Shown here: positions 53,270-62,238 of the stretch, piece after piece
How positions within the stretch are numbered: the first letter of the stretch is position 1
Layout: every line of letters begins with the position of its first letter
DNA from: Gluconobacter sp. Dm-62
Lineage (GTDB): Bacteria > Pseudomonadota > Alphaproteobacteria > Acetobacterales > Acetobacteraceae
Reading direction: 5' to 3'
Assembly: GCF_018256155.1 (NCBI RefSeq)
Contig: NZ_JAERLY010000009.1
Span: forward strand, 32,257 to 96,256
Length of the DNA: 64,000 bases
The notes under the pieces: generated by a model
What the model was told of the DNA's origin: nothing
Databases searched by the model: none
Seen by the model: only the letters and a program-made list of their open reading frames with translations
Made by a program: the position numbers and the translations under genes

Positions 53270-54225
53270 CGCTTCCCCTGCTTGATAACGTGAAGCTCGA
53301 TGGCTTTCCGGTCGAGCAGCTCTATCAGGGTTGGATCCCCCTCTCCCGAACGCCGGTAACGGATGATTTCAGCGTTGTGGTTTTCACTGAAGAGGATACT
53401 GGCCGACAGGCCTGCTGGTGGCTTGAAGGCGAACACTACAGCGCAAGTCATGTTCTGACGCTTGATCCATCAGTTCGGAGGCGTCTTCTGAAAGGTATGG
53501 ATCCTGTTTTCTGGCCTGTAGCGACCGGAGTCCTTGGGGCTGTGCTCCCTGAGCAGGAGTTTCCATCCTGCCAAGATTTACCCGAAATTGCAGTTAATGA
53601 GCTTTCAGGCTCGTGGCTTGAGGGCCATGCGCCCCACACTCTTCTTTTGTCTTCAGGACATGCCGATAGCGGAGAAGCACTGTTGTGCGCGAACGGCCGC
53701 CAGATTGGCGAGAACCGGATCGCTGCATTGCTCGCAGCCAAGCGGGGAAGCGGGCCACTGATTGTTGCCTCACCATTTACGGCACTCCCTCTGCTGCCCC
53801 AGATTACATTTCAGACGAATTCACTGAGTGTTAGCCGTTTTCAGGATATCGAAACTGTTTTCTACCTGATCTGGAACGACAACCTTCCAGAACTGCGTCC
53901 GTCTTTCTATTATCCCGACGCCCCTCTTCTAATCAGCGATGATCCAGGGGCAGCGATTATCCCAGGCCTGATTCTGAGCTGGTACGCACGGCATCCCGAA
54001 CATGCCGCGCTGATCCGTGAAGCGCGGCCGTTCATGGCAGAGGATTTTGGTGTCGGGCAAGCGTCCGGGGTGCGTCCGAAATTATCAGACGAAGAAACCC
54101 CCATCTCTCCTGACACATCGGCTTCACCCTTCGTCCCCATCGAGCAGCCGACTTCCGCTCCCCCCGCTCAAGCGTCTAAACAGGGAATGAAAAGTCGGCT
54201 CAAGTCCCTTTTCAGTCGTCTGTAA
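53266..54225 (+). CDS. Protein of unknown function following hslO
   Basis: The 319-residue product has no signal peptide or membrane helix. The first 240 residues look like a compact alpha/beta domain (VVVFTEEDTGRQACWWLEGE, LLAAKRGSGPLIVASPFTALP). The last 70 residues are low-complexity and proline/serine-rich and end in a short basic helix (KQGMKSRLKSLFSRL) that could bind a membrane surface. The start overlaps the hslO stop by four bases (ATGA), so translation is coupled to hslO. I recognise no family. Codon use is somewhat less GC-rich than in hslO. Confidence 0.72.
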   Translation: MTLPLLDNVKLDGFPVEQLYQGWIPLSRTPVTDDFSVVVFTEEDTGRQACWWLEGEHYSASHVLTLDPSVRRRLLKGMDPVFWPVATGVLGAVLPEQEFPSCQDLPEIAVNELSGSWLEGHAPHTLLLSSGHADSGEALLCANGRQIGENRIAALLAAKRGSGPLIVASPFTALPLLPQITFQTNSLSVSRFQDIETVFYLIWNDNLPELRPSFYYPDAPLLISDDPGAAIIPGLILSWYARHPEHAALIREARPFMAEDFGVGQASGVRPKLSDEETPISPDTSASPFVPIEQPTSAPPAQASKQGMKSRLKSLFSRL

Positions 54226-54245
54226 CGCCTTCAGGAGGCAGAGAT

Positions 54246-55061
54246 ATGCGCGTACGTTACTGGACCGGTCTGAGTGCGTTACTGCTCTCCCTTGGTGTAA
54301 GCGCCTGCTCCGACGGGGATGCAGACCAGACCTTTCCTCCCCTCGATTACAGCTATCTCTCGCAGATCCATCTGAACGTGGCATCGATTGACGTGCAGGA
54401 CGAGGCCCCTGCCACGCCTGACGCCCTGTCATCCAAAGCACCAACCCCACCCGACCAGGCTCTGAAAGCCATGGCCAGCCAGCGCCTGATTGCCAGCGGC
54501 AGCTCTGGTAAAGCCGACTTCATTATCAAGCAGGCGTATCTGAACCGCGTCGGAGACAATGCAGTAACGGGCGCTATGGATGTTCAGCTGAATATAGCCG
54601 ATGCCGGAAATCAGCATACTGGCTTCGTCCATGCCCGCATTACGCGCAAGCTGGACGCAGGAGATCGGGACCCGTCCTCACGCAAGGAACTTTACACGCT
54701 CACCAATCAGATGATGCAGGACATGAATGTGGAGCTGGAATTCCAGATCCGCAAAAAGCTTCTGTCCTGGATGACGGATGCTGCAGGGACGCCAATCGTT
54801 AATGGCGGCGTCCAGCAGCAGGCACTCGGAGCGCCGGGAATGGAACCGACCCCTGCCGCTGTTGTACCCTCAGTGAACACGCCGACCGTGCCTTCTGCAA
54901 CGCCTGACAAAGCCACTGTACCGGTTACGGCGCCGAGCGTACCCGATGCCATTTTCCCGACCGGGGCTGACAGCGAAGGGACTACCGCTTCCACCCCTGA
55001 GCACTCTCCGCAGCCTGGAATACTGAAACTTCCCTCAACAGACAGTGCGGCTACGCACTGA
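54246..55061 (+). CDS. Lipoprotein of unknown function
   Basis: The 271-residue protein follows the previous gene by 20 bases and has AGGAGG eight bases before the ATG. The lipoprotein signal is MRVRYWTGLSALLLSLGVSAC with the cysteine at 21. The mature domain (about 35-180) is predicted from pattern to be alpha/beta (ADFIIKQAYLNRVGDNAVTGAMDVQLNIAD, then NQMMQDMNVELEFQIRKKLLSWM). The final 80 residues are proline/threonine/valine-rich, a likely linker reaching across the periplasm. I recognise no family. The next gene starts 146 bases later and probably has its own promoter in the AT-richer gap. Confidence 0.72.
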   Translation: MRVRYWTGLSALLLSLGVSACSDGDADQTFPPLDYSYLSQIHLNVASIDVQDEAPATPDALSSKAPTPPDQALKAMASQRLIASGSSGKADFIIKQAYLNRVGDNAVTGAMDVQLNIADAGNQHTGFVHARITRKLDAGDRDPSSRKELYTLTNQMMQDMNVELEFQIRKKLLSWMTDAAGTPIVNGGVQQQALGAPGMEPTPAAVVPSVNTPTVPSATPDKATVPVTAPSVPDAIFPTGADSEGTTASTPEHSPQPGILKLPSTDSAATH

Positions 55062-55207
55062 TTCATGCCTCTCGTCATATTGTGATGGGCGAACGTCTAG
55101 AAACCAGCATCCGTCTTCGTTAGGGGAGAGGGTATTGATTTTGTAAAATGATAGTTTCCAGATTTTCTGTACGTTCTGGTTCTACTGTCTGGAAAGAGTT
55201 GTGCCCC

Positions 55208-55912
55208 ATGGAACCGACACTGAACCGTCCGCTCCGCCGCAATTTTATGAAGGGGCTTCTGGGAAGCACGTCATTCTGGTTGGCTTCGGGAAATGCACAC
55301 TGGGCTGAAGCTCTGGCAGCTGAAGCGGCCGCGCATCCCTATCAGCCCGTTTTTTTCAACGGGCCAGAATACCAATTTTTGGAAGCGGCCTGTGAACGCT
55401 TGTTCCCTGGCGACCATAACGGTCCAGGCGCAAAGGCTCTGGGCGTAGCGGAATTCATAGATCGGCAGATGCAGACGCCTTATGCCCATGGCGAAAACTG
55501 GTACATGTCTGGACCATTCCAGCAAGGCCCAGCCAATTTAGGCTATCAGCTTCCGTTTGTTCCGCGCGATCTGTATCGCAAAGGGATTACCGGCGTAGAG
55601 CACTATGCCCGCCAGCAATATGGCAAAGACTTCGCTGCCCTTTCCGCCCTGCATCAGGACGAACTTCTGACGGCTCTGGAGGGTGGGTCCGTCCAGCTTG
55701 GAGAAATTCCGGGGCGGGTCTTTTTCGAACAGTTGCGCACCAACACACTCGAAGGTGCTTTTGCCGACCCGCTTTATGGCGGTAATCGCGGTCTTGGTGG
55801 CTGGCTGATGCTGGGCTTCCCGGGCGCCAGAGCGGATTTCATGGATTGGGTCAATCAGGAAGGCGCATCTTATCCCATCGGGCCGGTCTCGATTTCCGGG
55901 GAGACTGCTTGA
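55208..55912 (+). CDS. gndS: Gluconate 2-dehydrogenase type small (gamma) subunit, Tat-exported
   Basis: Small subunit (234 residues) of a three-component membrane dehydrogenase. The N-terminus carries a twin-arginine motif, RRNFMKGLLG, followed by a short hydrophobic region (LGSTSFWLASGNAHWA), so it is exported through Tat; in this family the small subunit carries the large subunit with it. The gluconate 2-dehydrogenase subunit 3 domain follows, with EAACERLFPGDHNGPGAKALGVAEFIDRQM and a C-terminal GGWLMLGFPGARADFMDW. The ATG at 55208 is chosen because it places the Tat signal at the N-terminus. The large subunit starts one base after the stop. Confidence 0.88.
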   Translation: MEPTLNRPLRRNFMKGLLGSTSFWLASGNAHWAEALAAEAAAHPYQPVFFNGPEYQFLEAACERLFPGDHNGPGAKALGVAEFIDRQMQTPYAHGENWYMSGPFQQGPANLGYQLPFVPRDLYRKGITGVEHYARQQYGKDFAALSALHQDELLTALEGGSVQLGEIPGRVFFEQLRTNTLEGAFADPLYGGNRGLGGWLMLGFPGARADFMDWVNQEGASYPIGPVSISGETA

Positions 55913-55913
55913 G

Positions 55914-57692
55914 ATGGCAAAAACACACGTCGACGCAATTATCGTGGGCGCTGGCTGGGCTGGTTCGATCATGGCCAAGGAGCTGACCGAGGCCGGGCTG
56001 TCTGTTGTCATGCTGGAACGTGGCTCTGAACGGACGACACCCGTGGAAGGCGCTTATCCGGAATCGATTGACGAGCTCCGCGGCGCCGTACGCAAACGGC
56101 TTTTTCAGAATTTGTCCCAGTCCACGGTGACGATCCGCAATACAATGGACCAGACAGCGCTACCTTACAGGCAACTTGCGGCTTTTCTACCTGGTGAAGG
56201 TGTAGGCGGTGCGGGGCTACACTGGTCGGGCGTGCATTTCCGCGTTGCACCCGAGGACCTTAGACTGCGAAGTTCTGTAATTGAACGCTATGGAGAGAAA
56301 TTTATTCCCGAAGGAATGAATCTTCAGGATTATGGCGTCACCTATGAGGAACTTGAGCCCTTTTTCGATAAGGCCGAAAAGGTCTTTGGAACGTCAGGGG
56401 AAGCTTACAGGGTTCAGGGAAAAATCGTCGGAAATGGAAATGTTTTTTCTCCGGATCGTTCCGATAATTTTCCACTTCCAGCAATGACGGATACATTTTC
56501 GGCATCGATTTTCCGCGAAGCTGCGAAAAATGCAGGGTATCACCCTTATGCCCTTCCCGCCGCCAATGCGTCCCGACCGTACACAAACACCTATGGCTGT
56601 CAGATGGGACCATGTAATTTCTGCGGCTATTGCAGTGGATACGACTGTTATCTGTATTCCAAAGCATCGCCTAACGTGAACATCCTGCCCGTATTGAGGC
56701 AGGACCCGAGGTTCTCCCTCATTCCGAATGCTCATGTCCTTCGCGTCGATCTCGACAGCACCAAGACGAAGGCGACTGGTGTCACTTATATCGACACGAA
56801 AACCCGCAAGGAAATATCGCTCTCAGCCGAGTTGGTCATCCTGGGCGCATTCCAGTTTAACAATGTTCATCTGATGCTAATGTCAGGCATTGGAAAACCC
56901 TACGATCCTGTGAGCAATACCGGAACGATCGGGCGTAATTTCGTCTATCAGACCATTACATCTTCGCGCGTCTGGCTCCCATCATCGACTTATACCAATC
57001 AGTTCGTAGGGGCTGGAGGCGCTGGAGTTGCCATTGATGATTTCAACAGCATGAACTTCGACCACGGGCCTCTTGGCTTTGTGGGAGGATCGCCTATCTG
57101 GGTCAACCAGGCGGGAATGAAGCCCATTGCCGCGGCAACTGGCGCCGGCGGCGGCGGAACGCCCCGTTGGGGCTCCGCATACAAAGATGCCCTTATCAAT
57201 ACTTACAAGCATTCGCTCGGTATTGACGCCCATGGAAGCAACATGGCGTATCGGGATGTCTATCTGGATCTCGATCCCACCTGGAAAGATGTTTACGGAC
57301 AGCCCCTGCTCCGCATGACCTTCACATGGAAGGACAACGATATCCGCATGAACCAGTATGTTGTCAGCAAGATCGAGCCAATCGCACGGGCCATGGGTGC
57401 GACAAAGATGAATCTGGTTCATCTCAACGCGGAGCAGCCCTTTGACACACGCAACTATCAGACCACCCATCTGGGGGGAGGCGCCATCATGGGAGACCAT
57501 CCCCAGACGAGCGCTCTCAACCGCTATCTCCAGAGCTGGGATGTGTCCAATGTCTTCGTTATCGGATCAAACGCTTTTCCGCAGGGCATGGGATATAATC
57601 CGACAGGAATGGTGGCTGCTCTCGCATACTGGGCCGCCCATCATATCCGGACGATTTATCTGAAATCCCCCGGGCCCCTGGTGAAGATATGA
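55914..57692 (+). CDS. gndL: Gluconate 2-dehydrogenase type FAD-binding large subunit
   Basis: GMC-family flavoprotein of 592 residues, the catalytic subunit of a periplasmic sugar-acid dehydrogenase. The FAD fold starts at IIVGAGWAGSIMAKEL (9-24), and the second FAD contact is GVGGAGLHWSG at about 96-106. A cysteine cluster at C229, C234, C237, C240 and C245 suggests a [3Fe-4S]-type cluster, as found in related FAD dehydrogenases. The C-terminal GMC block is SNVFVIGSNAFPQGMGYNPTGMVAALAYW. It has no signal peptide of its own and depends on the Tat-exported small subunit. Gluconate is the probable substrate; 2-ketogluconate and sorbitol dehydrogenases have the same layout. Confidence 0.88.
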   Translation: MAKTHVDAIIVGAGWAGSIMAKELTEAGLSVVMLERGSERTTPVEGAYPESIDELRGAVRKRLFQNLSQSTVTIRNTMDQTALPYRQLAAFLPGEGVGGAGLHWSGVHFRVAPEDLRLRSSVIERYGEKFIPEGMNLQDYGVTYEELEPFFDKAEKVFGTSGEAYRVQGKIVGNGNVFSPDRSDNFPLPAMTDTFSASIFREAAKNAGYHPYALPAANASRPYTNTYGCQMGPCNFCGYCSGYDCYLYSKASPNVNILPVLRQDPRFSLIPNAHVLRVDLDSTKTKATGVTYIDTKTRKEISLSAELVILGAFQFNNVHLMLMSGIGKPYDPVSNTGTIGRNFVYQTITSSRVWLPSSTYTNQFVGAGGAGVAIDDFNSMNFDHGPLGFVGGSPIWVNQAGMKPIAAATGAGGGGTPRWGSAYKDALINTYKHSLGIDAHGSNMAYRDVYLDLDPTWKDVYGQPLLRMTFTWKDNDIRMNQYVVSKIEPIARAMGATKMNLVHLNAEQPFDTRNYQTTHLGGGAIMGDHPQTSALNRYLQSWDVSNVFVIGSNAFPQGMGYNPTGMVAALAYWAAHHIRTIYLKSPGPLVKI

Positions 57693-59002
57693 AGTGGCCA
57701 CTCTTCCTCGCGTGCCTTCTTGCAATCGGCTTTTCCGCGGAGGCCGAAGCGCAGGAGGCTGACAGCACCATTCTGGAAAAGGGCCGCTATCTGGCAGCCG
57801 CGTCTGACTGCGCAGCCTGTCATTCCATTCATAGAAAACCGGAATATTCCGGTGGAGTTTCTTTTTCCCTTCCCATGGGAAAAATCTATTCTAACAATAT
57901 CACTCCAGATCCCGAACACGGGATAGGACGCTATACAGAAGTCCAGTTTGGACGGGCGTTGCGTGAGGGTATCCGGCGTGATGGTTCGACGCTTTATCCG
58001 GCTATGCCTTTTCCATCATATGCGCGACTGACAGACAGAGATATTCACGCCCTATTTGTCTATTTCAGGGAAGGTGTAAAGGCTGTCCCGGTTTCCCCTC
58101 CGAGGAACGAAGTTACGTGGCCGCTTTCCATTCGCTGGCCATTAATATTCTGGCGCTGGGCTTTTGCCCCCACGCCCCAAAAAGCCATTGCCAACACAGC
58201 TGGAGAATTTACCGATCCCCAGCTTGCACGCGGGGCCTATCTCATAGAAGGGCCAGCTCATTGCGGGGCGTGTCACTCCCCTCGTGCAATAACAATGCAG
58301 GAAAAGGCGCTGACTGCGCGCGATGGCAGCCTTTATCTGGCTGGTGGCAGCGCAGTGGATGGCTGGACGCCTCCGTCACTTCGTCAGGAGGACCGGACCG
58401 GACTGGGTCGCTGGAGCGAAGAGGACATCATATCATTTCTCAAAACGGGCCGTTCAAATACTGGCAGTGCCTTTGGCTCCATGACCTCTGCCGTTCTGCA
58501 CGGAACTCAGAAGCTGACGGATGACGACCTGCGTGCAATGGCGCATTACCTCAAGAGCCTGCAGCCTGCCGATCGCACACAGACGCCATGGGTCTATGAC
58601 CCCACAATCACCGATCAGCTCCATAAGGGAGATCTGTCATCGCAGGGCGCCCGCGTCTACGTCGATCGCTGCGCAGCATGTCACCGCACAGACGGCAAGG
58701 GTTATCCCACTGTCTTTCCCCCACTGGCTGGTAATCCTGTCATCATGCAAAAGGATCCGGTCTCAATCGTTCACATCGTTCAGAAAGGCGCATCGCTCCC
58801 GGCCATGACAGCCGCGCCATCGTCCATTACGATGCCAGCTTTCAGCCCCAAGCTCACTGACCAGCAGATTGCCGATGTCGTGACATTCATCCGCCACGCT
58901 TGGGGCAACAACGCATCTCCGGTTACAGCGGAAGACGTAAAGCAGCTCAGCAAGAGCATGCCGCCGCCGGATATGGCGGATGACGCGCTCTCGCTGAACT
59001 GA
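57689..59002 (+). CDS. gndC: Three-haem cytochrome c subunit of the gluconate 2-dehydrogenase type complex
   Basis: Membrane-associated cytochrome c of 437 residues that takes electrons from the flavoprotein to ubiquinone. The signal peptide is MKWPLFLACLLAIGFSAEAEA. Three CxxCH haem sites are seen at residues 41-45 (CAACH), 192-196 (CGACH) and 328-332 (CAACH). Likely axial methionines lie in the PAMPFPSY, SAFGSMTSAV and ITMPAFSP segments. The C-terminus is rich in acidic residues and has no strong membrane helix. The start overlaps the large subunit by four bases. The stop is only eight bases from the end of the convergent phage tail fibre gene. Confidence 0.92.
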   Translation: MKWPLFLACLLAIGFSAEAEAQEADSTILEKGRYLAAASDCAACHSIHRKPEYSGGVSFSLPMGKIYSNNITPDPEHGIGRYTEVQFGRALREGIRRDGSTLYPAMPFPSYARLTDRDIHALFVYFREGVKAVPVSPPRNEVTWPLSIRWPLIFWRWAFAPTPQKAIANTAGEFTDPQLARGAYLIEGPAHCGACHSPRAITMQEKALTARDGSLYLAGGSAVDGWTPPSLRQEDRTGLGRWSEEDIISFLKTGRSNTGSAFGSMTSAVLHGTQKLTDDDLRAMAHYLKSLQPADRTQTPWVYDPTITDQLHKGDLSSQGARVYVDRCAACHRTDGKGYPTVFPPLAGNPVIMQKDPVSIVHIVQKGASLPAMTAAPSSITMPAFSPKLTDQQIADVVTFIRHAWGNNASPVTAEDVKQLSKSMPPPDMADDALSLN

Positions 59003-59010
59003 ATGTTTTC

Positions 59011-60267
59011 TCAGGGCAAAAAGCGGTACAGGACACAGCCCTGATACCCTGTACCACCGATGGAAATGGTTCCATCGGCAGTCGCCGAATAAGAGCCGCC
59101 ACCGCCTGCACCGTAACGGGTCGCATTGCGGCCGCCCTGATTGCCGCATCGCCCTGCGCCACCCCAAGGCCCATCTCCGCCATATCCGGAAAAAGTGTAG
59201 GCATTGCATTGCCCGTCACCGCCCGAGGTTCCGCTCTGGTTCCAGACCGTTCCCCCGGAAGCATTTCCACCCGTACCACCCGCAGACCCAGTCGTGGAAT
59301 AAAATGTTCCACCCTGCCCACCTTCAGCCTGCAACAATGTCTGCCCATTGTAGCTGACAAGAGAGGTGCCACCGGTCTGTTCCGAACCACCGCCATTTCC
59401 TACGGTAATGGCAAGACCGTTGCCCTGGGTCGGACTGACAGCGTAAATGCCCCATGCATCACCACCACCACCACCACCTGCACCCGAAAATGAACTGACG
59501 GTCGTCGTCGCCTGCGAGGCAGCACCACCGCCACCGCCGCCAATAACACGCAACTCGACTCTGGAGGCCCAGGCCGGAACAGGAACCGAGCCATTCCCGG
59601 TCACCAGGGTCATAGGCTCCGTCGACGCCTTGAGCAGGGCGTGAGTTGCCAATTCCGGAATGGTTGGCCAGAAAACCTGCCCTGGCTCAACCGTCACCCC
59701 AGCCAGACTGCTCGCACCTTGCGGAACCGCGATCGTATAAAGCGCCACAACATATCCGCCCGCTGGCGCAGAGGGAGGCGTCGTAGCTGCCACAAGTGAA
59801 ATGATGCCTGTCCTACGCACCGGCAACGCACCACCACTATTCTGAATACCAGCCTGAGTCTGCGTGGGATTACTGGCATTGAAAAACGGCAGGACGATCG
59901 GATCAGCGTCCTGCTCGAAACAGATGGCATAAACCGTATAGGTATTGCCGGCTGCGGGTAGAGTGACGGTCTGCGATGCCGTGCTGGTGTACTGACATGT
60001 CAGGGCAGTCGTATCTGCCCCAAGACCACCACCATTACCCCCAATGGTGGAAACATCCATGACGCCGGGAGCAATAATAGAGCCCGCATCAACAGTCAGG
60101 CTCAGAGTGCTGGAAGACGCCGAATATCCTAGTCCGGACGCGGCAGTGACGTTCGGACCATAAAGCATTGATGCCAGATTTCCGAACGCGGCCTTGGTAT
60201 AACGCCCCGTACGCAAAAGATCCGTGTCAAGCGGGATCGATCCCGCATAAACGATTGCCCGGTCCAT
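59011..60267 (-). CDS. Phage tail fibre with glycine-rich tip
   Basis: The 418-residue protein is the distal member of the tail module. The first 240 residues look like a beta-rich fibre shaft. After about residue 240, glycine-rich blocks (RVIGGGGGGAAS, FSGAGGGGGGDAWG, GNGGGSEQTGG, GAGGGGSYS) alternate with short strands. This resembles the polyglycine sandwich of phage adhesins that bind host outer-membrane proteins, so it is probably the receptor-binding tip. It starts immediately after the stop of the previous gene, and the C-terminus ends at residue P418. No chaperone gene follows it. Confidence 0.72.
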   Translation of the reverse strand: MDRAIVYAGSIPLDTDLLRTGRYTKAAFGNLASMLYGPNVTAASGLGYSASSSTLSLTVDAGSIIAPGVMDVSTIGGNGGGLGADTTALTCQYTSTASQTVTLPAAGNTYTVYAICFEQDADPIVLPFFNASNPTQTQAGIQNSGGALPVRRTGIISLVAATTPPSAPAGGYVVALYTIAVPQGASSLAGVTVEPGQVFWPTIPELATHALLKASTEPMTLVTGNGSVPVPAWASRVELRVIGGGGGGAASQATTTVSSFSGAGGGGGGDAWGIYAVSPTQGNGLAITVGNGGGSEQTGGTSLVSYNGQTLLQAEGGQGGTFYSTTGSAGGTGGNASGGTVWNQSGTSGGDGQCNAYTFSGYGGDGPWGGAGRCGNQGGRNATRYGAGGGGSYSATADGTISIGGTGYQGCVLYRFLP

Positions 60268-60954
60268 TTAATTTTTCACCTTGATCCAGCCGGTAACGCC
60301 CATGGCTGCCGTCTGATCGACGGCGCGGCAGACTGTTGCCAGATCTGCGGCTTTTCCCAACTGTGTTTCTACAAAGAACTGGCCCCCCTGAAGGCTACCA
60401 TAGCGCAAGGCGCCGGCACCGTATCCATACCCCCCACCCATGGCAGGAGCGGATGCACAGGCAAGCGCATGGCAATCAGCAGCGTTCAGAGTTTCGATGA
60501 TAACCGGCTGGACGCCGGTTGCCGCCACAATCGCATTCGTCACAGCCTGACGGGTATTGCGTTCCGCAAACAGGGAGGCACTGATTCGTTTTCGATAAAC
60601 AACATCCGGCTCAGAGGTCTGACGGACCAGACCGCTTTGACCGAAATAATCGTCCGCAGCCATATCCAGAAACGTGCCAGTCATCGTTGAAAGGCGCATC
60701 TGCTGCGAACATTCCAGCATTAATTGCCAGATACCGGCCAGAACAGCACCAAACCCCCGAAGGATGGACACCAATATCGGAGCAGCTTCTTCATCCAGTC
60801 CCTGCGGCTCCGGCGGAAACCATCCTGTAGGCAACAGCCGCCGGAACCGGCCTGCAAAATCTTCTATCGAACCGGGAGCCGGGCCTGTGTCGAGGAGGAT
60901 GCTCCCATCCGACGCCCGAAGAATATCCCTGCTGTCATCGTAGAGAATGCCCAT
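60268..60954 (-). CDS. Baseplate/tail protein (gpI/YmfQ-like)
   Basis: The 228-residue protein lies between an unknown structural gene and the fibre, where baseplate gene I (Mu gp48/YmfQ type) is usually found. LLPTGWFPPEPQG and the helical EAAPILVSILRGFGAVLAGIWQLM fit the N-terminal part of such proteins. AERNTRQAVTNAIVAATGV and the tail GVTGWIKVKN also fit a baseplate wedge component. Assignment rests on position and weak similarity, so it is tentative. It starts four bases after the stop of the upstream gene. Confidence 0.6.
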   Translation of the reverse strand: MGILYDDSRDILRASDGSILLDTGPAPGSIEDFAGRFRRLLPTGWFPPEPQGLDEEAAPILVSILRGFGAVLAGIWQLMLECSQQMRLSTMTGTFLDMAADDYFGQSGLVRQTSEPDVVYRKRISASLFAERNTRQAVTNAIVAATGVQPVIIETLNAADCHALACASAPAMGGGYGYGAGALRYGSLQGGQFFVETQLGKAADLATVCRAVDQTAAMGVTGWIKVKN

Positions 60955-60958
60955 CCCG

Positions 60959-62197
60959 TCATCCCCCGACCTGGCTGGGGCCCATCAGCGGAATACGATA
61001 ATCTGCGCCATTGATGTTGATATGCAGGAAGCCACCATCTGCCACGGTCGGCATCGTGCCTCCGGCTCCGGTGACCGGGGACGTGACCTGAAGCTCTCCC
61101 CCACTTGCGGGGAAAAGACCCAGATTTCCAGACCCACCCGTCCCTTCCTGTACATAAAGCCCGGCTGCCTGCGTCCCCGCCCCGGCCTGAACCTGCAGCG
61201 CATTGGTCGGACTGGCCATGCTGGCAACAGAGAAAAGGGTTTCACCCTCGATATTGCCAAACAGGATCCCGTTATCGCTGAATTCCTGACGCATGCCGTT
61301 AGCCCGTTCCGTCACCGTAGAACGGACGAACGCCCCCACATTGGACCCCGCCACTCCGGAAACGGTCTCAGGTGTATGCCATTCAACAGCCTGGTTGCGG
61401 GCCAAAGAAACAGCTGATGCGTATCCGGAATCTTTTCCATCAGTTCCCGTCAGAGACTGGGCACCAAATACAATTCCCGTCTGCCATGAATTCGGATTCG
61501 AAACGAAAACCATTCCCGCTGCCGCATCGGAGGTACCCGAAGTCTGACCGCCACCCGCACCGAGCTGTATCCCATAAACGCCACCACCAACATTCGGCGC
61601 ATAAGGTGTCGACTGGCCTACAGCAAGGCCACCAAAATTAACGGCCTCCAGTTCCATGCCGAAAGTTGGCTGATAATCCACGCCCGCCATTCGCCACGCT
61701 TCACCATAATAGGCATAGGCTGTCGTGGTCGTGGGGGTAGATGTGTCATCGGAAATTCCCCATGACGCCACTCCGATGGAGCTCGGCTGAAATCCCAGGA
61801 CCGACGTACCCGTCACGGCATCGGACGTCCGTGATCCCGCAACGAATGCGCTATTACCAAACTGGGCAACCGACGCACACTGGGCATCCTGCAGTGCCCA
61901 GGGACCAATAGATGTCGCCGCCATCGTTTCCGACAGCCAATCATTCTGCGAAGAACTCGCTCTGTCACTAAGCGCAGGATTTTCCGCCGCAACACCGACC
62001 AGCAGCCGGTCCGCGAACCGCTTCACCTGCGCACCCTTGTCAGAATAGAACTGACCGCTGGCCTCAACGCTGACGGGTGCTTCGATCACCTGGGCCACGG
62101 TGGCCGTAACGGTTCGGGTTCCACTGGCATCTGCCAGAACAAGGACCTCTTCTCCCGTCAGGGACTCAAGTTTGGGATATGTATTAAAGACAGCCAT
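60959..62197 (-). CDS. Phage structural protein of unknown function
   Basis: The 412-residue protein has a GAGGAA box before its ATG. The first 40 residues (YPKLESLTGEEVLVLADASGTRTVTATV) look like a small virion-attachment domain found at the start of several tail-spike proteins. The middle is rich in Gly, Ser, Thr and Ala with a beta-helix-like pattern, and the end (GGFLHININGADYRIPLMG) is a compact strand region. A tail spike or fibre role is likely. It sits between baseplate J and the I-like gene, which is unusual because these two are normally adjacent. Confidence 0.55.
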   Translation of the reverse strand: MAVFNTYPKLESLTGEEVLVLADASGTRTVTATVAQVIEAPVSVEASGQFYSDKGAQVKRFADRLLVGVAAENPALSDRASSSQNDWLSETMAATSIGPWALQDAQCASVAQFGNSAFVAGSRTSDAVTGTSVLGFQPSSIGVASWGISDDTSTPTTTTAYAYYGEAWRMAGVDYQPTFGMELEAVNFGGLAVGQSTPYAPNVGGGVYGIQLGAGGGQTSGTSDAAAGMVFVSNPNSWQTGIVFGAQSLTGTDGKDSGYASAVSLARNQAVEWHTPETVSGVAGSNVGAFVRSTVTERANGMRQEFSDNGILFGNIEGETLFSVASMASPTNALQVQAGAGTQAAGLYVQEGTGGSGNLGLFPASGGELQVTSPVTGAGGTMPTVADGGFLHININGADYRIPLMGPSQVGG

Positions 62198-62238
62198 GAG
62201 AATTCCTCATCCCTACGATAGAGCCAGACTCCGAATCC

